From assembly GCF_001905655.1 (NCBI RefSeq), contig NZ_JMHT01000042.1, positions 62,001 through 126,000 on the forward strand: a DNA stretch of 64,000 nucleotides, read 5' to 3'. Origin of the DNA: Mycobacterium sp. ST-F2. Its GTDB lineage: Bacteria; Actinomycetota; Actinomycetes; Mycobacteriales; Mycobacteriaceae. Within the stretch, counting starts at the first letter, position 1. Each line of letters starts with the position of its first letter. Both the position numbers and the translations under genes were made by a program. The notes below the pieces were generated by a model. That model had not been told where the DNA came from and did not search any database. It saw only the letters and a list, made by a program, of their open reading frames with translations. Positions 32,340 to 41,312 of this stretch are shown here, piece by piece.

Positions 32340-33476
32340 TCATGCTCCTTGCGCTGTCCGCCGTTTCGCCTGGTACAGCTGTGCATCGGCGGCCGAGATG
32401 GCGTCAGCGAGCGCGGTATGCGGGCTAGCGGTGGCGATGCCGAAACTCACGGTGACGGGGGCGGTCTCGGCGAAGTGGTTGAACGGGGCCTTGGCGAGTT
32501 CACGGCGGATGCGCTGCCCGACATGCAGAGCGTCGGCATATGTCGCCCCGTGCAGGAATACGGCGAACTCGTCGCCGCCCAACCGGCCTACCACGTCGGA
32601 CCGGCGTCCCGCGGACTTCATGACCGTCACGAAGTTCCGCAACACGTCATCGCCGGCGGCATGCCCGAGACGGTCGTTGACGGGCTTGAACTTGTCCAGG
32701 TCGAAGACCAGCAGTGTCGACTCGGTGTGATCATCGGCGGACGCCAACATCCGTTCCACTGTCGCCTGGAACCCGCGTCGGTTGAGAACACCGGTGAGAA
32801 CATCGGTGTCGCGTTCCAGGCGGAGAGCGTCGCAGTATTCCCACAGTTCTTGGACTGCGAGAATCGCCACCAGTACGAGCACCAGCGCAGCCCACGCAAT
32901 GACATACGGAGGGGTGAATGCGGCGAAGCCGGGGCGGTGCCCGGTCCAGAGCGCGTCGTGATCGAGGCCGACCCAGGATCGAATGAGGAAGTACACGAAG
33001 GTGGCCAGGACCATCACGCCCAGAAGGCGATCTCCGCGTCGCTCGCCGACGAACAACCGTCTGCGGTAGAGGACACACAGGCTGAGTGCGGCGGCAGTGA
33101 GGTCCTGGATGTGGACCTGCCATGCCAATTGGTGACCGTGCCCGTTCAGCACCACACCGACGACGCCACAGATTCCGGCCGTCGCGATGACGAACGGCAC
33201 CGATGACGAGCCTGGGCGGGTGCCCCGACGTGAGACGCCTTCCTGCGCGAGGAAGAGGCCGATGATGAAGGCGATGGCCGTGGCCGCCACTTGGTGGTTG
33301 ACAACCAGTGGCACATCCACGGCGAGGAAACTCAACGCGATGACCGCCGCTGCTGCGCCGAGCATCAGCAAATAGGTGTGCGCGCGCTCGATGAGCCAGA
33401 TGCCCCACATGATCGCGGCGCTGATGATGAAACTGAGTGAAACGACCTGGGTCCACACGTCCGAGACAGCATCCAT
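32340..33476 (-). CDS. GGDEF-domain membrane diguanylate cyclase
   Basis: 378 residues. About six transmembrane helices occupy residues 1-210 (a MASE-like sensor without recognised family). A GGDEF domain follows with TGVLNRRGF, FDLDKFKPVNDRLGHAAGDDVL and the active-site loop RLGGDEFAVF, so c-di-GMP synthesis is expected. No EAL domain. ATG 33476 is preceded by GGGAGG eight bases earlier. It diverges from a second GGDEF protein across about 310 bases. Confidence 0.93.
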   Translation of the reverse strand: MDAVSDVWTQVVSLSFIISAAIMWGIWLIERAHTYLLMLGAAAAVIALSFLAVDVPLVVNHQVAATAIAFIIGLFLAQEGVSRRGTRPGSSSVPFVIATAGICGVVGVVLNGHGHQLAWQVHIQDLTAAALSLCVLYRRRLFVGERRGDRLLGVMVLATFVYFLIRSWVGLDHDALWTGHRPGFAAFTPPYVIAWAALVLVLVAILAVQELWEYCDALRLERDTDVLTGVLNRRGFQATVERMLASADDHTESTLLVFDLDKFKPVNDRLGHAAGDDVLRNFVTVMKSAGRRSDVVGRLGGDEFAVFLHGATYADALHVGQRIRRELAKAPFNHFAETAPVTVSFGIATASPHTALADAISAADAQLYQAKRRTAQGA

Positions 33477-33787
33477 CCGACCTCCCGAGTGGCCGCATCC
33501 GGCGGTTGGCACGCCTCTGTTCAGCAAACTCTAATTCGCCATCTGCCACCACCTCAAGTGGTGGGGAGCAAACATGTTGCGGTTTTCCCGAGAACAACGT
33601 GGTTTCGCCGGGTGCGTGGGTGGTTCCGCTGCGTCGCCTGCCGCCGTGCGGCGCCATCCTGCGGCATTTGAAGAGTCGGTTGAAATTCACTGAACATCAA
33701 TATGACAGCGGTTGTTGCATTGTAAAGGCAGTTATTGGTTGATCGGAGAGGTTGCTGCAACGGGTGCGAAATGTCTAGGCTACGTGC
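33477..33787. other. Divergent promoter region between two diguanylate cyclase genes
   Basis: 311 bases with no supported gene. It holds a hairpin at 33546-33564 (CCACCAC / GTGGTGG, 5-base loop) and an AT-richer stretch at about 33675-33745, the likely promoter of the plus-strand gene. No known operator was recognised. Confidence 0.5.
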
Positions 33788-35377
33788 GTGGGGGAGCGAA
33801 GGTGTCGTGTCCGCTGGCGGGACCGGATATCGCAAGTCTGCGTCGTCGTCGTCATGCTTTCGTTGACGCTCTCCGCCATATTGGTCACCCGCCACCACAT
33901 CCGTGGCGTCGACACGCAGCGGCTGTCATTCCACGCGGCGCTTCTCGATGCCGCTATCGAACGGCGGTTCCGAGCGTATGAGCAAGTACTCCTCGGTGTT
34001 GCCAGCCTCTTTCAGTCGTCGCCGTCCGTCGGCCGCACCGAATTTGATGAGTTTGTCGCGGGGCTCCATATCGACGAGCGGTATCCCGGAATCAAAGCGG
34101 TGTATTTCGCCCCGGCGGTGGCTGCTGCTGATGTCCCGGCCTTCGTCAACTCCGTTCGTCGGCAAGACCCCATATGGGCGGACTTTCACGTCCATCCGCC
34201 CGGTTTGACGCGAACCAAGACTTCTTCCTTTGCCGCGCCGGTGCTCTACATCGCACCTTTCTCGCGCGTCAACAGCAGTGTGCTCGGCACGGATCCGCTG
34301 CAGGAGCAGACGCGCGGTGAGGCGGTGGAACTGGCGTGGAGTCGGCCGGGTGTACCGGCGTGGACGACGCGGTTGGACATGGGCATTGAGCGTGACGACG
34401 ACGGCCGTGTCGGGTTTCTGTGCTTTCTGGCGGTGCAGGTCAACAACAAGCTCATCGGTTCAGTCGGCGCGGCGTTCTGGGCCGAGCCATTCATGGCCGG
34501 CTTGGTGAACGACGGTGACACCTCGGTACGAATGGAGGTGAGCGACCGGAGTGGCCAGCTGCTGTACTCAACCGATGGTGTGACTGCACGGGGTGCGCCC
34601 GTTCCGCTCGGGACGCAGGCACGACCAGGTCCTGAGGTCTCGACCGTCGTCCCCAATGTCGACTGGCATGTGCGCTACATCGCCGCTGACGGGTTCAGCA
34701 GTGATACGACGGCTGTGGCTCCGTGGCTGGTGGCGGGTATGGGCCTCCTCGCCACATTGCTGTATCTCACGCTGGTGTCAGCTCTCGCGCGGTGGCGCCG
34801 ATACGCAGGTGTCCTTCAGTTCACGGAAAGCCAAGTCCGACATCAGGCGACGCACGACTCGTTGACCGGATTGCCCAATCGGACCGTCTTCATCGACCGC
34901 CTCGCGGGACTCATAGCTGCTGATGAGCCGTTCGCGATCGCGTACGTCGACATCGATGGCTTCAAACCTGTCAACGACTGTCACGGCCACGTCGTCGGCG
35001 ACCAATTGTTGATCGCCATCGCCCAGCGCATGCGGACTCGTACCCGGGCCGGCGACACGGTCGCGCGGATCGGCGGCGATGAATTTGCAATCCTCCTGAC
35101 GGAACCTGATGGCGCTGAGTCCATCGCCGAGAAACTCGTCGGCCATCTGAGTGCGCCGTACTGCCTCGGGGAACAAGGTGTCGCTGTCACCGCGTCGATC
35201 AGCGCGAGCGTCGGAATCGCCAACTATCCGAACGACGGAAACTCCGCGGACGAGCTCATCCACGCAGCAGACACTGCGATGTTCGTGGCGAAGCGAGCCG
35301 GCGGCAACCGGTACCACCCCGTTGGCGCCGAGGAAGCGGTCGACGCGGCCGGTTCTGGCGCTGACCATCGTCACTGA
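33788..35377 (+). CDS. CHASE-domain sensor diguanylate cyclase
   Basis: 529 residues. An N-terminal transmembrane helix (about 15-35), a large periplasmic-type domain (about 40-310) with YPGIKAVYFAPAV, the CHASE-domain core, a second helix (about 318-340) and a C-terminal GGDEF domain. The latter has HDSLTGLPNRTVFIDRL, YVDIDGFKPVNDCHGHVVGDQLL and RIGGDEFAILL, an intact active site. GTG 33788 is the first start in frame. An extracellular ligand, perhaps adenine- or peptide-like, would steer c-di-GMP production. Followed by a hairpin at 35437-35460. Confidence 0.92.
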   Translation: MGERRCRVRWRDRISQVCVVVVMLSLTLSAILVTRHHIRGVDTQRLSFHAALLDAAIERRFRAYEQVLLGVASLFQSSPSVGRTEFDEFVAGLHIDERYPGIKAVYFAPAVAAADVPAFVNSVRRQDPIWADFHVHPPGLTRTKTSSFAAPVLYIAPFSRVNSSVLGTDPLQEQTRGEAVELAWSRPGVPAWTTRLDMGIERDDDGRVGFLCFLAVQVNNKLIGSVGAAFWAEPFMAGLVNDGDTSVRMEVSDRSGQLLYSTDGVTARGAPVPLGTQARPGPEVSTVVPNVDWHVRYIAADGFSSDTTAVAPWLVAGMGLLATLLYLTLVSALARWRRYAGVLQFTESQVRHQATHDSLTGLPNRTVFIDRLAGLIAADEPFAIAYVDIDGFKPVNDCHGHVVGDQLLIAIAQRMRTRTRAGDTVARIGGDEFAILLTEPDGAESIAEKLVGHLSAPYCLGEQGVAVTASISASVGIANYPNDGNSADELIHAADTAMFVAKRAGGNRYHPVGAEEAVDAAGSGADHRH

Positions 35378-35436
35378 CTCCTACCAGCGGCAAACTCGGC
35401 GCCATTTTCAAGCGAATGACAGCTTCTCGGCGATAG

Positions 35437-35460
35437 GGTGCGCGTGCGGCGATGCGCACC
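35437..35460 (+). terminator. Hairpin after the CHASE-GGDEF gene
   Basis: GGTGCGC and GCGCACC make a 7-bp perfect stem with a 10-base loop, about 60 bases behind the stop codon and 64 before the epimerase start. A terminator or leader hairpin. Confidence 0.4.
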
Positions 35461-35523
35461 AGCGACTTTGTCGAGCTATCGCCATACCGACACTGGCCGC
35501 CAAGTCCCTGGGAAGGACGGAAG

Positions 35524-36537
35524 ATGAAGGTTCTGGTTACCGGGGGGACGGGCTTTGTCGGTGCGCACATCGTCTCCGCGCTGATCCGCGATGGGCACGA
35601 TGTGCGGATGCTGGTCCGTCGTTCCGAGCAGGTCCCGATATCGCTCGGACCGCTCGAGGTTTCGGTCGACGACCTCGTCGTCGGGGATGTGCTCGACGCC
35701 GAGGTCGTGGCTGCCGCGCTCGACGGCGTGGAAGCGGTGGTGCATGCGGCCGCCGTCTTCAGCCTGGACGCGCGCCGGGCCGCGGAGATCACCCGCACCA
35801 ACCTGCGGGCGACGGAGTTGGTCGTCGGCGGAGCGGTGGAGCGCGGACTCGATCCCGTCATACACATTTCGTCGACCGTCGCGCTGACGTGTCGTGATGG
35901 CGGCGGTCCCGACCTGCCGCTGGGCGACGTCGACCTGCCGTACGCCAAGTCGAAACGTGAGTCCGAGGTACAGATCCGGGCGTTCCAGTCGATCGGGGCG
36001 CCGGTGGTGTCGGTGTACCCCGGTGGGGTGCTGGGCCCGCACGATCCCTACGTGGGAACACAGGCCGAGCTCTTCAAGTGGATCGTCAAGGGACGCTTCC
36101 CGATCTGGCCGAGCGGGGGCGCGCACTACGTCGACGTCCGCGACGTCGCGGACGTCGTCGCCGCCTGCATGGCGCAGGGTTATGGACCGCGACGCTACGT
36201 GGTACCCGGGCATCATCTGGACGGCGACTTGATGAACGGCACGCTCCACAAGATCACCGGCCGGTGGCTACCTTTCATCAGCGCACCCGCCATGGTGGCC
36301 AAGCCGTTCACCCAATTCGCCGAATTGGTGAACAAGGTCCTGCCCGGGAACATGCACCTGCCCGCGGACGCGGAGACCGTCGAACTAGCCGAGCGGGACA
36401 CCCGCTTCGACACGTCGCTGACCACAGAAGAACTGGGCATCGAGGCCCGCCCGTTCGAAGAGACCGTTACCGACACCCTGCTGTGGCTCATCGAGATCGG
36501 TGCGCTGGGAACCAGATACGCCGGCAACCTGCGCTGA
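35524..36537 (+). CDS. NAD-dependent epimerase/dehydratase (extended SDR)
   Basis: 337 residues. MKVLVTGGTGFVGAHIVSALIRDGHDVRMLVR is the extended-SDR start with TGGTGFVG; VVHAAAVFSLDARRA follows, then HISSTVAL, and YAKSKRESE as the YxxxK element. The C-terminal half (residues 170 on, with PGGVLGPHDPYVGTQAELFKW and FPIWPSGGAHYVDVRDVADVV) is typical of 3-beta-HSD/dihydroflavonol-reductase-like mycobacterial proteins. ATG 35524 is preceded by GGAAGGACGGA. Substrate unknown, possibly a sterol or other carbonyl compound. Confidence 0.9.
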   Translation: MKVLVTGGTGFVGAHIVSALIRDGHDVRMLVRRSEQVPISLGPLEVSVDDLVVGDVLDAEVVAAALDGVEAVVHAAAVFSLDARRAAEITRTNLRATELVVGGAVERGLDPVIHISSTVALTCRDGGGPDLPLGDVDLPYAKSKRESEVQIRAFQSIGAPVVSVYPGGVLGPHDPYVGTQAELFKWIVKGRFPIWPSGGAHYVDVRDVADVVAACMAQGYGPRRYVVPGHHLDGDLMNGTLHKITGRWLPFISAPAMVAKPFTQFAELVNKVLPGNMHLPADAETVELAERDTRFDTSLTTEELGIEARPFEETVTDTLLWLIEIGALGTRYAGNLR

Positions 36538-36538
36538 G

Positions 36539-37825
36539 CTACGTCGTCACCTTGGATGCGGCCGCCCGGTCGGTGAGCAGGTCGTAGATCGGGCGTGAGC
36601 CCAGAGCGATGGCGACCAGCAGAGCCGTCGCGCAGGCGCCGAGCATCGGTGGCAGCTGATTGGTGCTCCCGGTCAGTTCGGTGGCGAGGATGAGGCCCGT
36701 CACCGGCGCCTGAACGGTTGCGGTGAAGAACGCCGCCATCCCGACGAGAGCCAGGGCGGCCGGGCTGGGCGCGGAATGCGGCGCGACGTGGGCCGCGATC
36801 AGACCGACGATCAACCCGACGTCGGCCCCGAGGACGAGCATCGGGGCGAACAGACCGCCCGGGGTCCCCGCGGCATACGACACGACACCGAGCACGAACC
36901 GCAGGATCAGCACCGCGGTCACTGCCCCGATGGCCCCGTGTCCGAGCAGCGCCTCTTGAGTGAGGTGGTCGCCTCCGCCGGCGAGATCAGGGGAGTACCA
37001 GACCAGGACCCCGACCCCGGCGCCGATGAGTGCGGCGCGGACCTCGACCGGCCACCGGCTGGTGTCTGCCGTGCGCAGACCGAACATGATGGCCTTGTTG
37101 TAGAGCACGCCCAGGACACCGGTGAGCACGCCGACGGCCAGCACCCACCCCGATTCGGCCAGCTGTGGATCGGCCAAGGACGGCACCTGGAATTCGCTGC
37201 CCGAGTGGACGAACGGATAGGCCGCCATGAACCCGGATGCCGACGCGACCAGGGTGGCGACCGTGGTGCGCGGGTCGAACCGCTTTACCAGCTCCTCCAG
37301 GACGAAGACCCCGCCGGCGATGGGCGCGTTGAACGCGGTCGCCAGGCCGGCGGCGGCGCCGGCGGCGGCGAGGACGCGCAGATCAGCCTGGGAACGCCGG
37401 GTCGCCGAGGCGACGATGATGGCGATGGAACCACCCATCTGCACCGACGGCCCTTCCCGTCCGAGGGCCAGGCCCGACCCGAGGGACAACAGCCCGCCGA
37501 GATATTTGATCGGCAGGATCCTGAAGCGCCCCGGCTCGGCGCGGCCGGCGACGACGGCTTCGACGCGTGGGATGCCGCTGCCTTCGGCGTTGGGCTCGAC
37601 GCGCCGCACCAGCGACGCCGCCGCCGCGGTGCAGACGGCGCAGATCGCGATGACGACGAAGGGACCCCACCAACTGCCGTGCGACCAGTGCGACAGCGAG
37701 GCGCGCCAGAGCGTGGCGTGGTCGAGCAGTACCCGGAAACTGGCCGCGGCCAGTCCCGTCAACGCGCCGACGACGGCCGCGGCGAGGACGAACCCGACGA
37801 CGTCGCTGGCGCGGCTCTTACCCAT
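36539..37825 (-). CDS. ClC-family chloride/proton antiporter
   Basis: 428 residues with about ten to twelve membrane helices. Selectivity-filter motifs of ClC proteins are present: EGSGIPRVE (GSGIP), GLALGREGPSVQMG (GxExP with the gating Glu), and GTPGGLFAPMLVLGAD (GxFxP). No CBS domain, so a prokaryotic-type core protein. GTG 37828 or ATG 37825 are candidate starts; both overlap the acyl-CoA dehydrogenase stop, so translation is coupled. Functions of ClC homologues in mycobacteria include acid resistance and anion homeostasis. Confidence 0.93.
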   Translation of the reverse strand: MGKSRASDVVGFVLAAAVVGALTGLAAASFRVLLDHATLWRASLSHWSHGSWWGPFVVIAICAVCTAAAASLVRRVEPNAEGSGIPRVEAVVAGRAEPGRFRILPIKYLGGLLSLGSGLALGREGPSVQMGGSIAIIVASATRRSQADLRVLAAAGAAAGLATAFNAPIAGGVFVLEELVKRFDPRTTVATLVASASGFMAAYPFVHSGSEFQVPSLADPQLAESGWVLAVGVLTGVLGVLYNKAIMFGLRTADTSRWPVEVRAALIGAGVGVLVWYSPDLAGGGDHLTQEALLGHGAIGAVTAVLILRFVLGVVSYAAGTPGGLFAPMLVLGADVGLIVGLIAAHVAPHSAPSPAALALVGMAAFFTATVQAPVTGLILATELTGSTNQLPPMLGACATALLVAIALGSRPIYDLLTDRAAASKVTT

Positions 37826-38985
37826 CACAGACCGCCGCGCGCGACCAGTTGCGCTGCGATGACGTTGCGCTGGATTTCGTTGGTGCCTTCGCCGACGATC
37901 ATCAGCGGCGCGTCGCGGAAGTAGCGTTCGACGTCGTATTCGGTGGAATAGCCGTAGCCACCGTGGATTCGGACCGCGTTGAGCGCGATCTCCATGGCGA
38001 TCTCCGACGCGAACAGCTTGGCCATGCCCGCCTCCATGTCGCATCGTTCGCCGCTGTCGTAACGCTCGGCGGCATACCGTGTCAGCTGGCGCGCGGCCGT
38101 CAGTTTGGTGGCCATGTCCGCGAGGTAGTTGCCGACCGACTGGTGCTTCCAGATGGGCCGGCCGAAGCTCTCGCGCTCCTGGGCGTATTTCAGCGCGTCC
38201 TCCAACGCCGCGGTCGCGACGCCGAGGGCGCGCGAGGCGACCTGAATCCGGCCTGTCTCAAGGCCTTTCATCATCTGACCGAAGCCCTTGCCGGGCTCGC
38301 CGCCGAGGATCGCCGATGCCGGGGTCCGGTAGTCGTCGAACGTCAACTCGCAGGATTCGACGCCCTTGTACCCGAGCTTGGGCAGATCCCGTGACACCGT
38401 CAGCCCGGGTCCGTGTTCGACGAGCACCACCGAAATGCCTTTGTGCCGAGGCTCGGCGGTGGGATCGGTCTTGCACAGCAGCGCGATCAGGCCCGACCGG
38501 CGCGCATTGCTGATCCACGTCTTGGACCCGTTGATCACCAACTCGGAGCCGTCCGGGCGCGCGGTGGTCGCCATGTTCTGCAGGTCCGAGCCGCCGCCGG
38601 GTTCGGTCAGCGCCATGGTCGCGCGCAGTTCACCCGTGGCCATGCGCGGCAGGTATGTCTGCTTCTGCTCTTCGGTGCCGAACAGGCCGATCAGTTTGGC
38701 CACCACGGTGTGCCCGCCCATGGCCCCGGCCAGGCTCATCCAGCCACGCGAGAGTTCTTGTGTCACTTCGACATAGCACGGCATCGACACCGGAGACCCG
38801 CCGTACGCCTCCGGGATGGCCAGTCCGTAGATGCCGATCTGCTTCATCTGCTCGATCCACGCCTCGGGATAGGTGTTGGCATGTTCGACGTCGCGCACCG
38901 AGGGCTTGACGTCCCGCTCGATGAACGCGCGCACGGTCTCGACGAGCATGGCCTCTTCGGCCGTCAGATGTGTGGACACGGGCAC
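37825..38985 (-). CDS. Acyl-CoA dehydrogenase
   Basis: 386 residues. Signatures of the FAD-dependent ACAD family: ATMALTEPGGGSDLQNM (FAD/substrate loop), KTWISNARRSG, CELTFDDYRTPASAILG, and the C-terminal RIHGGYGYSTEYDVERYFRDA followed by GEGTNEIQRNVIA, where the catalytic base Glu of short/medium-chain members lies. It performs the first alpha,beta-dehydrogenation step on acyl-CoA thioesters. Stop and start overlap with the ClC gene; whether the two are functionally linked is unclear. Confidence 0.94.
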   Translation of the reverse strand: MPVSTHLTAEEAMLVETVRAFIERDVKPSVRDVEHANTYPEAWIEQMKQIGIYGLAIPEAYGGSPVSMPCYVEVTQELSRGWMSLAGAMGGHTVVAKLIGLFGTEEQKQTYLPRMATGELRATMALTEPGGGSDLQNMATTARPDGSELVINGSKTWISNARRSGLIALLCKTDPTAEPRHKGISVVLVEHGPGLTVSRDLPKLGYKGVESCELTFDDYRTPASAILGGEPGKGFGQMMKGLETGRIQVASRALGVATAALEDALKYAQERESFGRPIWKHQSVGNYLADMATKLTAARQLTRYAAERYDSGERCDMEAGMAKLFASEIAMEIALNAVRIHGGYGYSTEYDVERYFRDAPLMIVGEGTNEIQRNVIAAQLVARGGL

Positions 38986-39024
38986 TACCTTGCCAGGGCG
39001 GTGCCGCTCTCGAAGCCGCTCGCG

Positions 39025-39453
39025 CTAGGCGAGTTTCCGGTGCGCGGCCTGCTCCACGAACAACGGGATGAAGTCCCGCACCGCGTGATCGTGGAAGTCG
39101 GCGTGAATTCGGCGGACGACGGCCGTCACGGTCCGGGGGTCGATGTTCGGATAGGTGATGGTCAGTTGCGCCACCAGGGCGTCGATGGCGGCGTATTCGG
39201 CGGCCCGCGCTGTGGTCAGGTCCATTTCCGCGTCGCCCGGCTCGGTGTCCAGATGCTCGATCGCGAACGCGTCGAACGCGGCGACGACCTGCTCCGGGGT
39301 GGCATCCGGGTGCTCGCGGGCCAGCGCGTCGAGCGCAATCCAACAGGTCGGGCCCAGAATCGTGGTGGGTGGCGGCCGGTGTCCCCGCGTGATGGCCGCA
39401 GTGAGCAGATCCTGGAAGGTCTGCTCGGCGAGGCTCGTCGGTTCATCGGGCAT
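39025..39453 (-). CDS. Conserved protein with three-helix-bundle domain
   Basis: 142 residues, all helical. The C-terminal 55 residues (YPNIDPRTVTAVVRRIHADF followed by AVRDFIPLFVEQ) form the three-helix bundle dimerisation-like domain also found in the protein at 19052-19372, with the matched F-x(6)-FIPLFVE segment. An N-terminal helical region of about 80 residues is of unknown type. It lies behind the acyl-CoA dehydrogenase on the same strand but not overlapping. No operon link is evident and function is unknown. Confidence 0.72.
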   Translation of the reverse strand: MPDEPTSLAEQTFQDLLTAAITRGHRPPPTTILGPTCWIALDALAREHPDATPEQVVAAFDAFAIEHLDTEPGDAEMDLTTARAAEYAAIDALVAQLTITYPNIDPRTVTAVVRRIHADFHDHAVRDFIPLFVEQAAHRKLA

Positions 39454-39595
39454 GACAGCGACTGTACGGATCGTTGGTTACCGCCAGGCGACGCGCACGT
39501 GAGATCGACTTTTCGCGTCACGGGGTGGGACAGGCGCCGTCAGCGGCCACTGTTTCTGCCCACAATCGGCGGCGACGGTCAACGAAGGAGTACGG

Positions 39596-39871
39596 ATGTA
39601 CCTGCACATCGATCCCACCCAGGTCCCACCTGTCGTCCAGGTACGGGAACCGGACGACTTCACGGCGTTCAAGGTGGTTGTCGAGGTGCCTGAACACGCC
39701 TGGATCGCCCCGGACGTGCTGACCGAACTTGCCGGCCGCGGCGGTGACGACGAGTGGAAGCAGAACCTGGCCGGGATGCTCGCATACGCCGCGAGTAAGG
39801 GTTGGTGCGACGAGGCCGGACGGGTGCGGGCACACGTCGAGACGACTATCGCAGTACCGCACCAGGATTGA
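39596..39871 (+). CDS. Conserved hypothetical small protein
   Basis: 91 residues, starting MYLHIDPTQVPPVVQVRE. Preceded by GAAGGAG six bases before the ATG, an unusually good ribosome site for this window. The middle (FKVVVEVPEHAWIAPDVLTELAG) alternates strand and helix; the end KQNLAGMLAYAASKGWCDE is helical. No transmembrane segment, no signal peptide. I do not recognise a family with known function. The last 26 bases overlap the converging flavin oxidase gene. Confidence 0.7.
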   Translation: MYLHIDPTQVPPVVQVREPDDFTAFKVVVEVPEHAWIAPDVLTELAGRGGDDEWKQNLAGMLAYAASKGWCDEAGRVRAHVETTIAVPHQD

Positions 39872-41213
39872 GGATGCCCAGGGGATCCAGCGCGTCTTTG
39901 ATGCGCTGGGTCAGGGCCATGACGTCGTCGCCCAGCTGCGCGGGCAGCCAGTCTCGTTTCAACCGTCCGACGCCGTGTTCGCCGGTGATGGTGCCGCCCA
40001 GTCCGATGGCGAGCTCCATGATGCGGGCGAACGCGCGTTGGGCGCGGTCGGTGGCGTCGGGATCCGTGGGGTCGTACACGATGATCGGATGGGTGTTGCC
40101 GTCCCCGGCGTGCGCCACCATGTAGACCTGTACATCACAGGTCTCGGCGATGTCCTCGACGCCGGTGACCATCGCCGGCAGCTGCGGTATGGGGACACCC
40201 ACGTCCTCCAACAGCAGGCTGCCGAGCCTCTCGACCGCCCCGAACATGCCGCGCCGCGCCGCGGTGAAAGCGGCGCCCTCGGCGGGATCGTCGGTGGCGA
40301 AAACCTCCGTGGCACCACACTTTTCGCAGTGGGCGATCATGGTCGCCACTTCCCCGGCGGCGGCGCCCGGGGCATCGGACTGCATCAACAGCATGGCGCG
40401 GGCGGACCGGTCCAGGCCCATCCGCATGTGGTCCTCGGCGGCGTTGATGCTCGCGTGGTCCATGAATTCCAGCATCGCCGGGCGGATTTCGCCGGTGATG
40501 GCCACGACGGCGTTGGCGGCATCTTCGACGGAGTCGAACAGGGCCACCACCGTCGAGGCCGGCGGCTGGGCGGGAATCAACCGCAACGTGAGCTCGGTGA
40601 TGACACCCAGAATGCCTTCCGATCCGATGAACAACTTCGTCAACGGCAGTCCCGCAACGTCTTTCAGGAGCGGGCCACCGAGCCGCAGTGCGGTGCCGTC
40701 CGCGAGCACGACCTCCATGCCGAGCACATAATCACCGGTGACGCCGTACTTCACGCAACAGAGGCCGCCCGCGTTGGTCGCCGCGTTGCCGCCGATCGAC
40801 GAGATGTCGATGGAGGAGGGGTCCGGCGGGTACCACAGGCCGTGTTCGGCGGCCGCCCGCTTGACTTCGGTGTTGGTCAGGCCCGGCTGTACCACCGCCG
40901 TGCGGGTGCCCGCGTCGATCCGGATGTCCCGCATGCGTTCGGTGCTCAGCACGACGCACCCGTCGATGGCGTCGGCGCCGCCGGACAGGCCCGATCCGGC
41001 GCCCCGCGGCACCACGGCGATGCGGTGGTCGGAGGCCCATCGCAGCACCTGCTGCACCTCGGCGGTACTGGCCGGACGGACCACCGCGAGCGGGGTGCCG
41101 GCGTTCGGATCGGCCGCCGAATCACGGCGGTAACGCTCGATGATGTCGGGGTCGGTGATCAGCGCGCCGTCCGGCAGAGCGTCGGCCAGACGGTTGAGCG
41201 CAGCGGCGTGCAT
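39846..41213 (-). CDS. FAD-linked oxidase (GlcD/D-lactate dehydrogenase type)
   Basis: 455 residues, FAD_binding_4 plus FAD-oxidase C domains. PRGAGSGLSGGADAIDGCVVLS (FAD pyrophosphate loop) and YPPDPSSIDISSIGGNAATNAGG are the GlcD signatures; the C-terminal part contains YMVAHAGDGNTHPII and GGTITGEHGVGRLKRDW, typical for 2-hydroxy-acid oxidases such as glycolate oxidase subunit or D-lactate dehydrogenase. Start ATG 41213; the frame is open further upstream across the divergent kinase gene but the protein family starts here. Single-gene unit; electron acceptor not known. Confidence 0.93.
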   Translation of the reverse strand: MHAAALNRLADALPDGALITDPDIIERYRRDSAADPNAGTPLAVVRPASTAEVQQVLRWASDHRIAVVPRGAGSGLSGGADAIDGCVVLSTERMRDIRIDAGTRTAVVQPGLTNTEVKRAAAEHGLWYPPDPSSIDISSIGGNAATNAGGLCCVKYGVTGDYVLGMEVVLADGTALRLGGPLLKDVAGLPLTKLFIGSEGILGVITELTLRLIPAQPPASTVVALFDSVEDAANAVVAITGEIRPAMLEFMDHASINAAEDHMRMGLDRSARAMLLMQSDAPGAAAGEVATMIAHCEKCGATEVFATDDPAEGAAFTAARRGMFGAVERLGSLLLEDVGVPIPQLPAMVTGVEDIAETCDVQVYMVAHAGDGNTHPIIVYDPTDPDATDRAQRAFARIMELAIGLGGTITGEHGVGRLKRDWLPAQLGDDVMALTQRIKDALDPLGILNPGAVLR

Positions 41214-41312
41214 CGTCGGACTGTATCGACCCGGCAGCCGCGATGGACCGACTTGGTCCGCTGGGTGGATTTGGCGACGTTGCCAGCGCAATAACCGCCG
41301 CGGGCCTACGAT

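Noticed and set aside
37826..38044. N-terminal extension of the ClC protein by 73 residues
   Set aside because: The extension is Arg-rich, lies inside the acyl-CoA dehydrogenase gene and has no membrane character; the start at 37825 overlaps the previous stop in the usual coupled manner.
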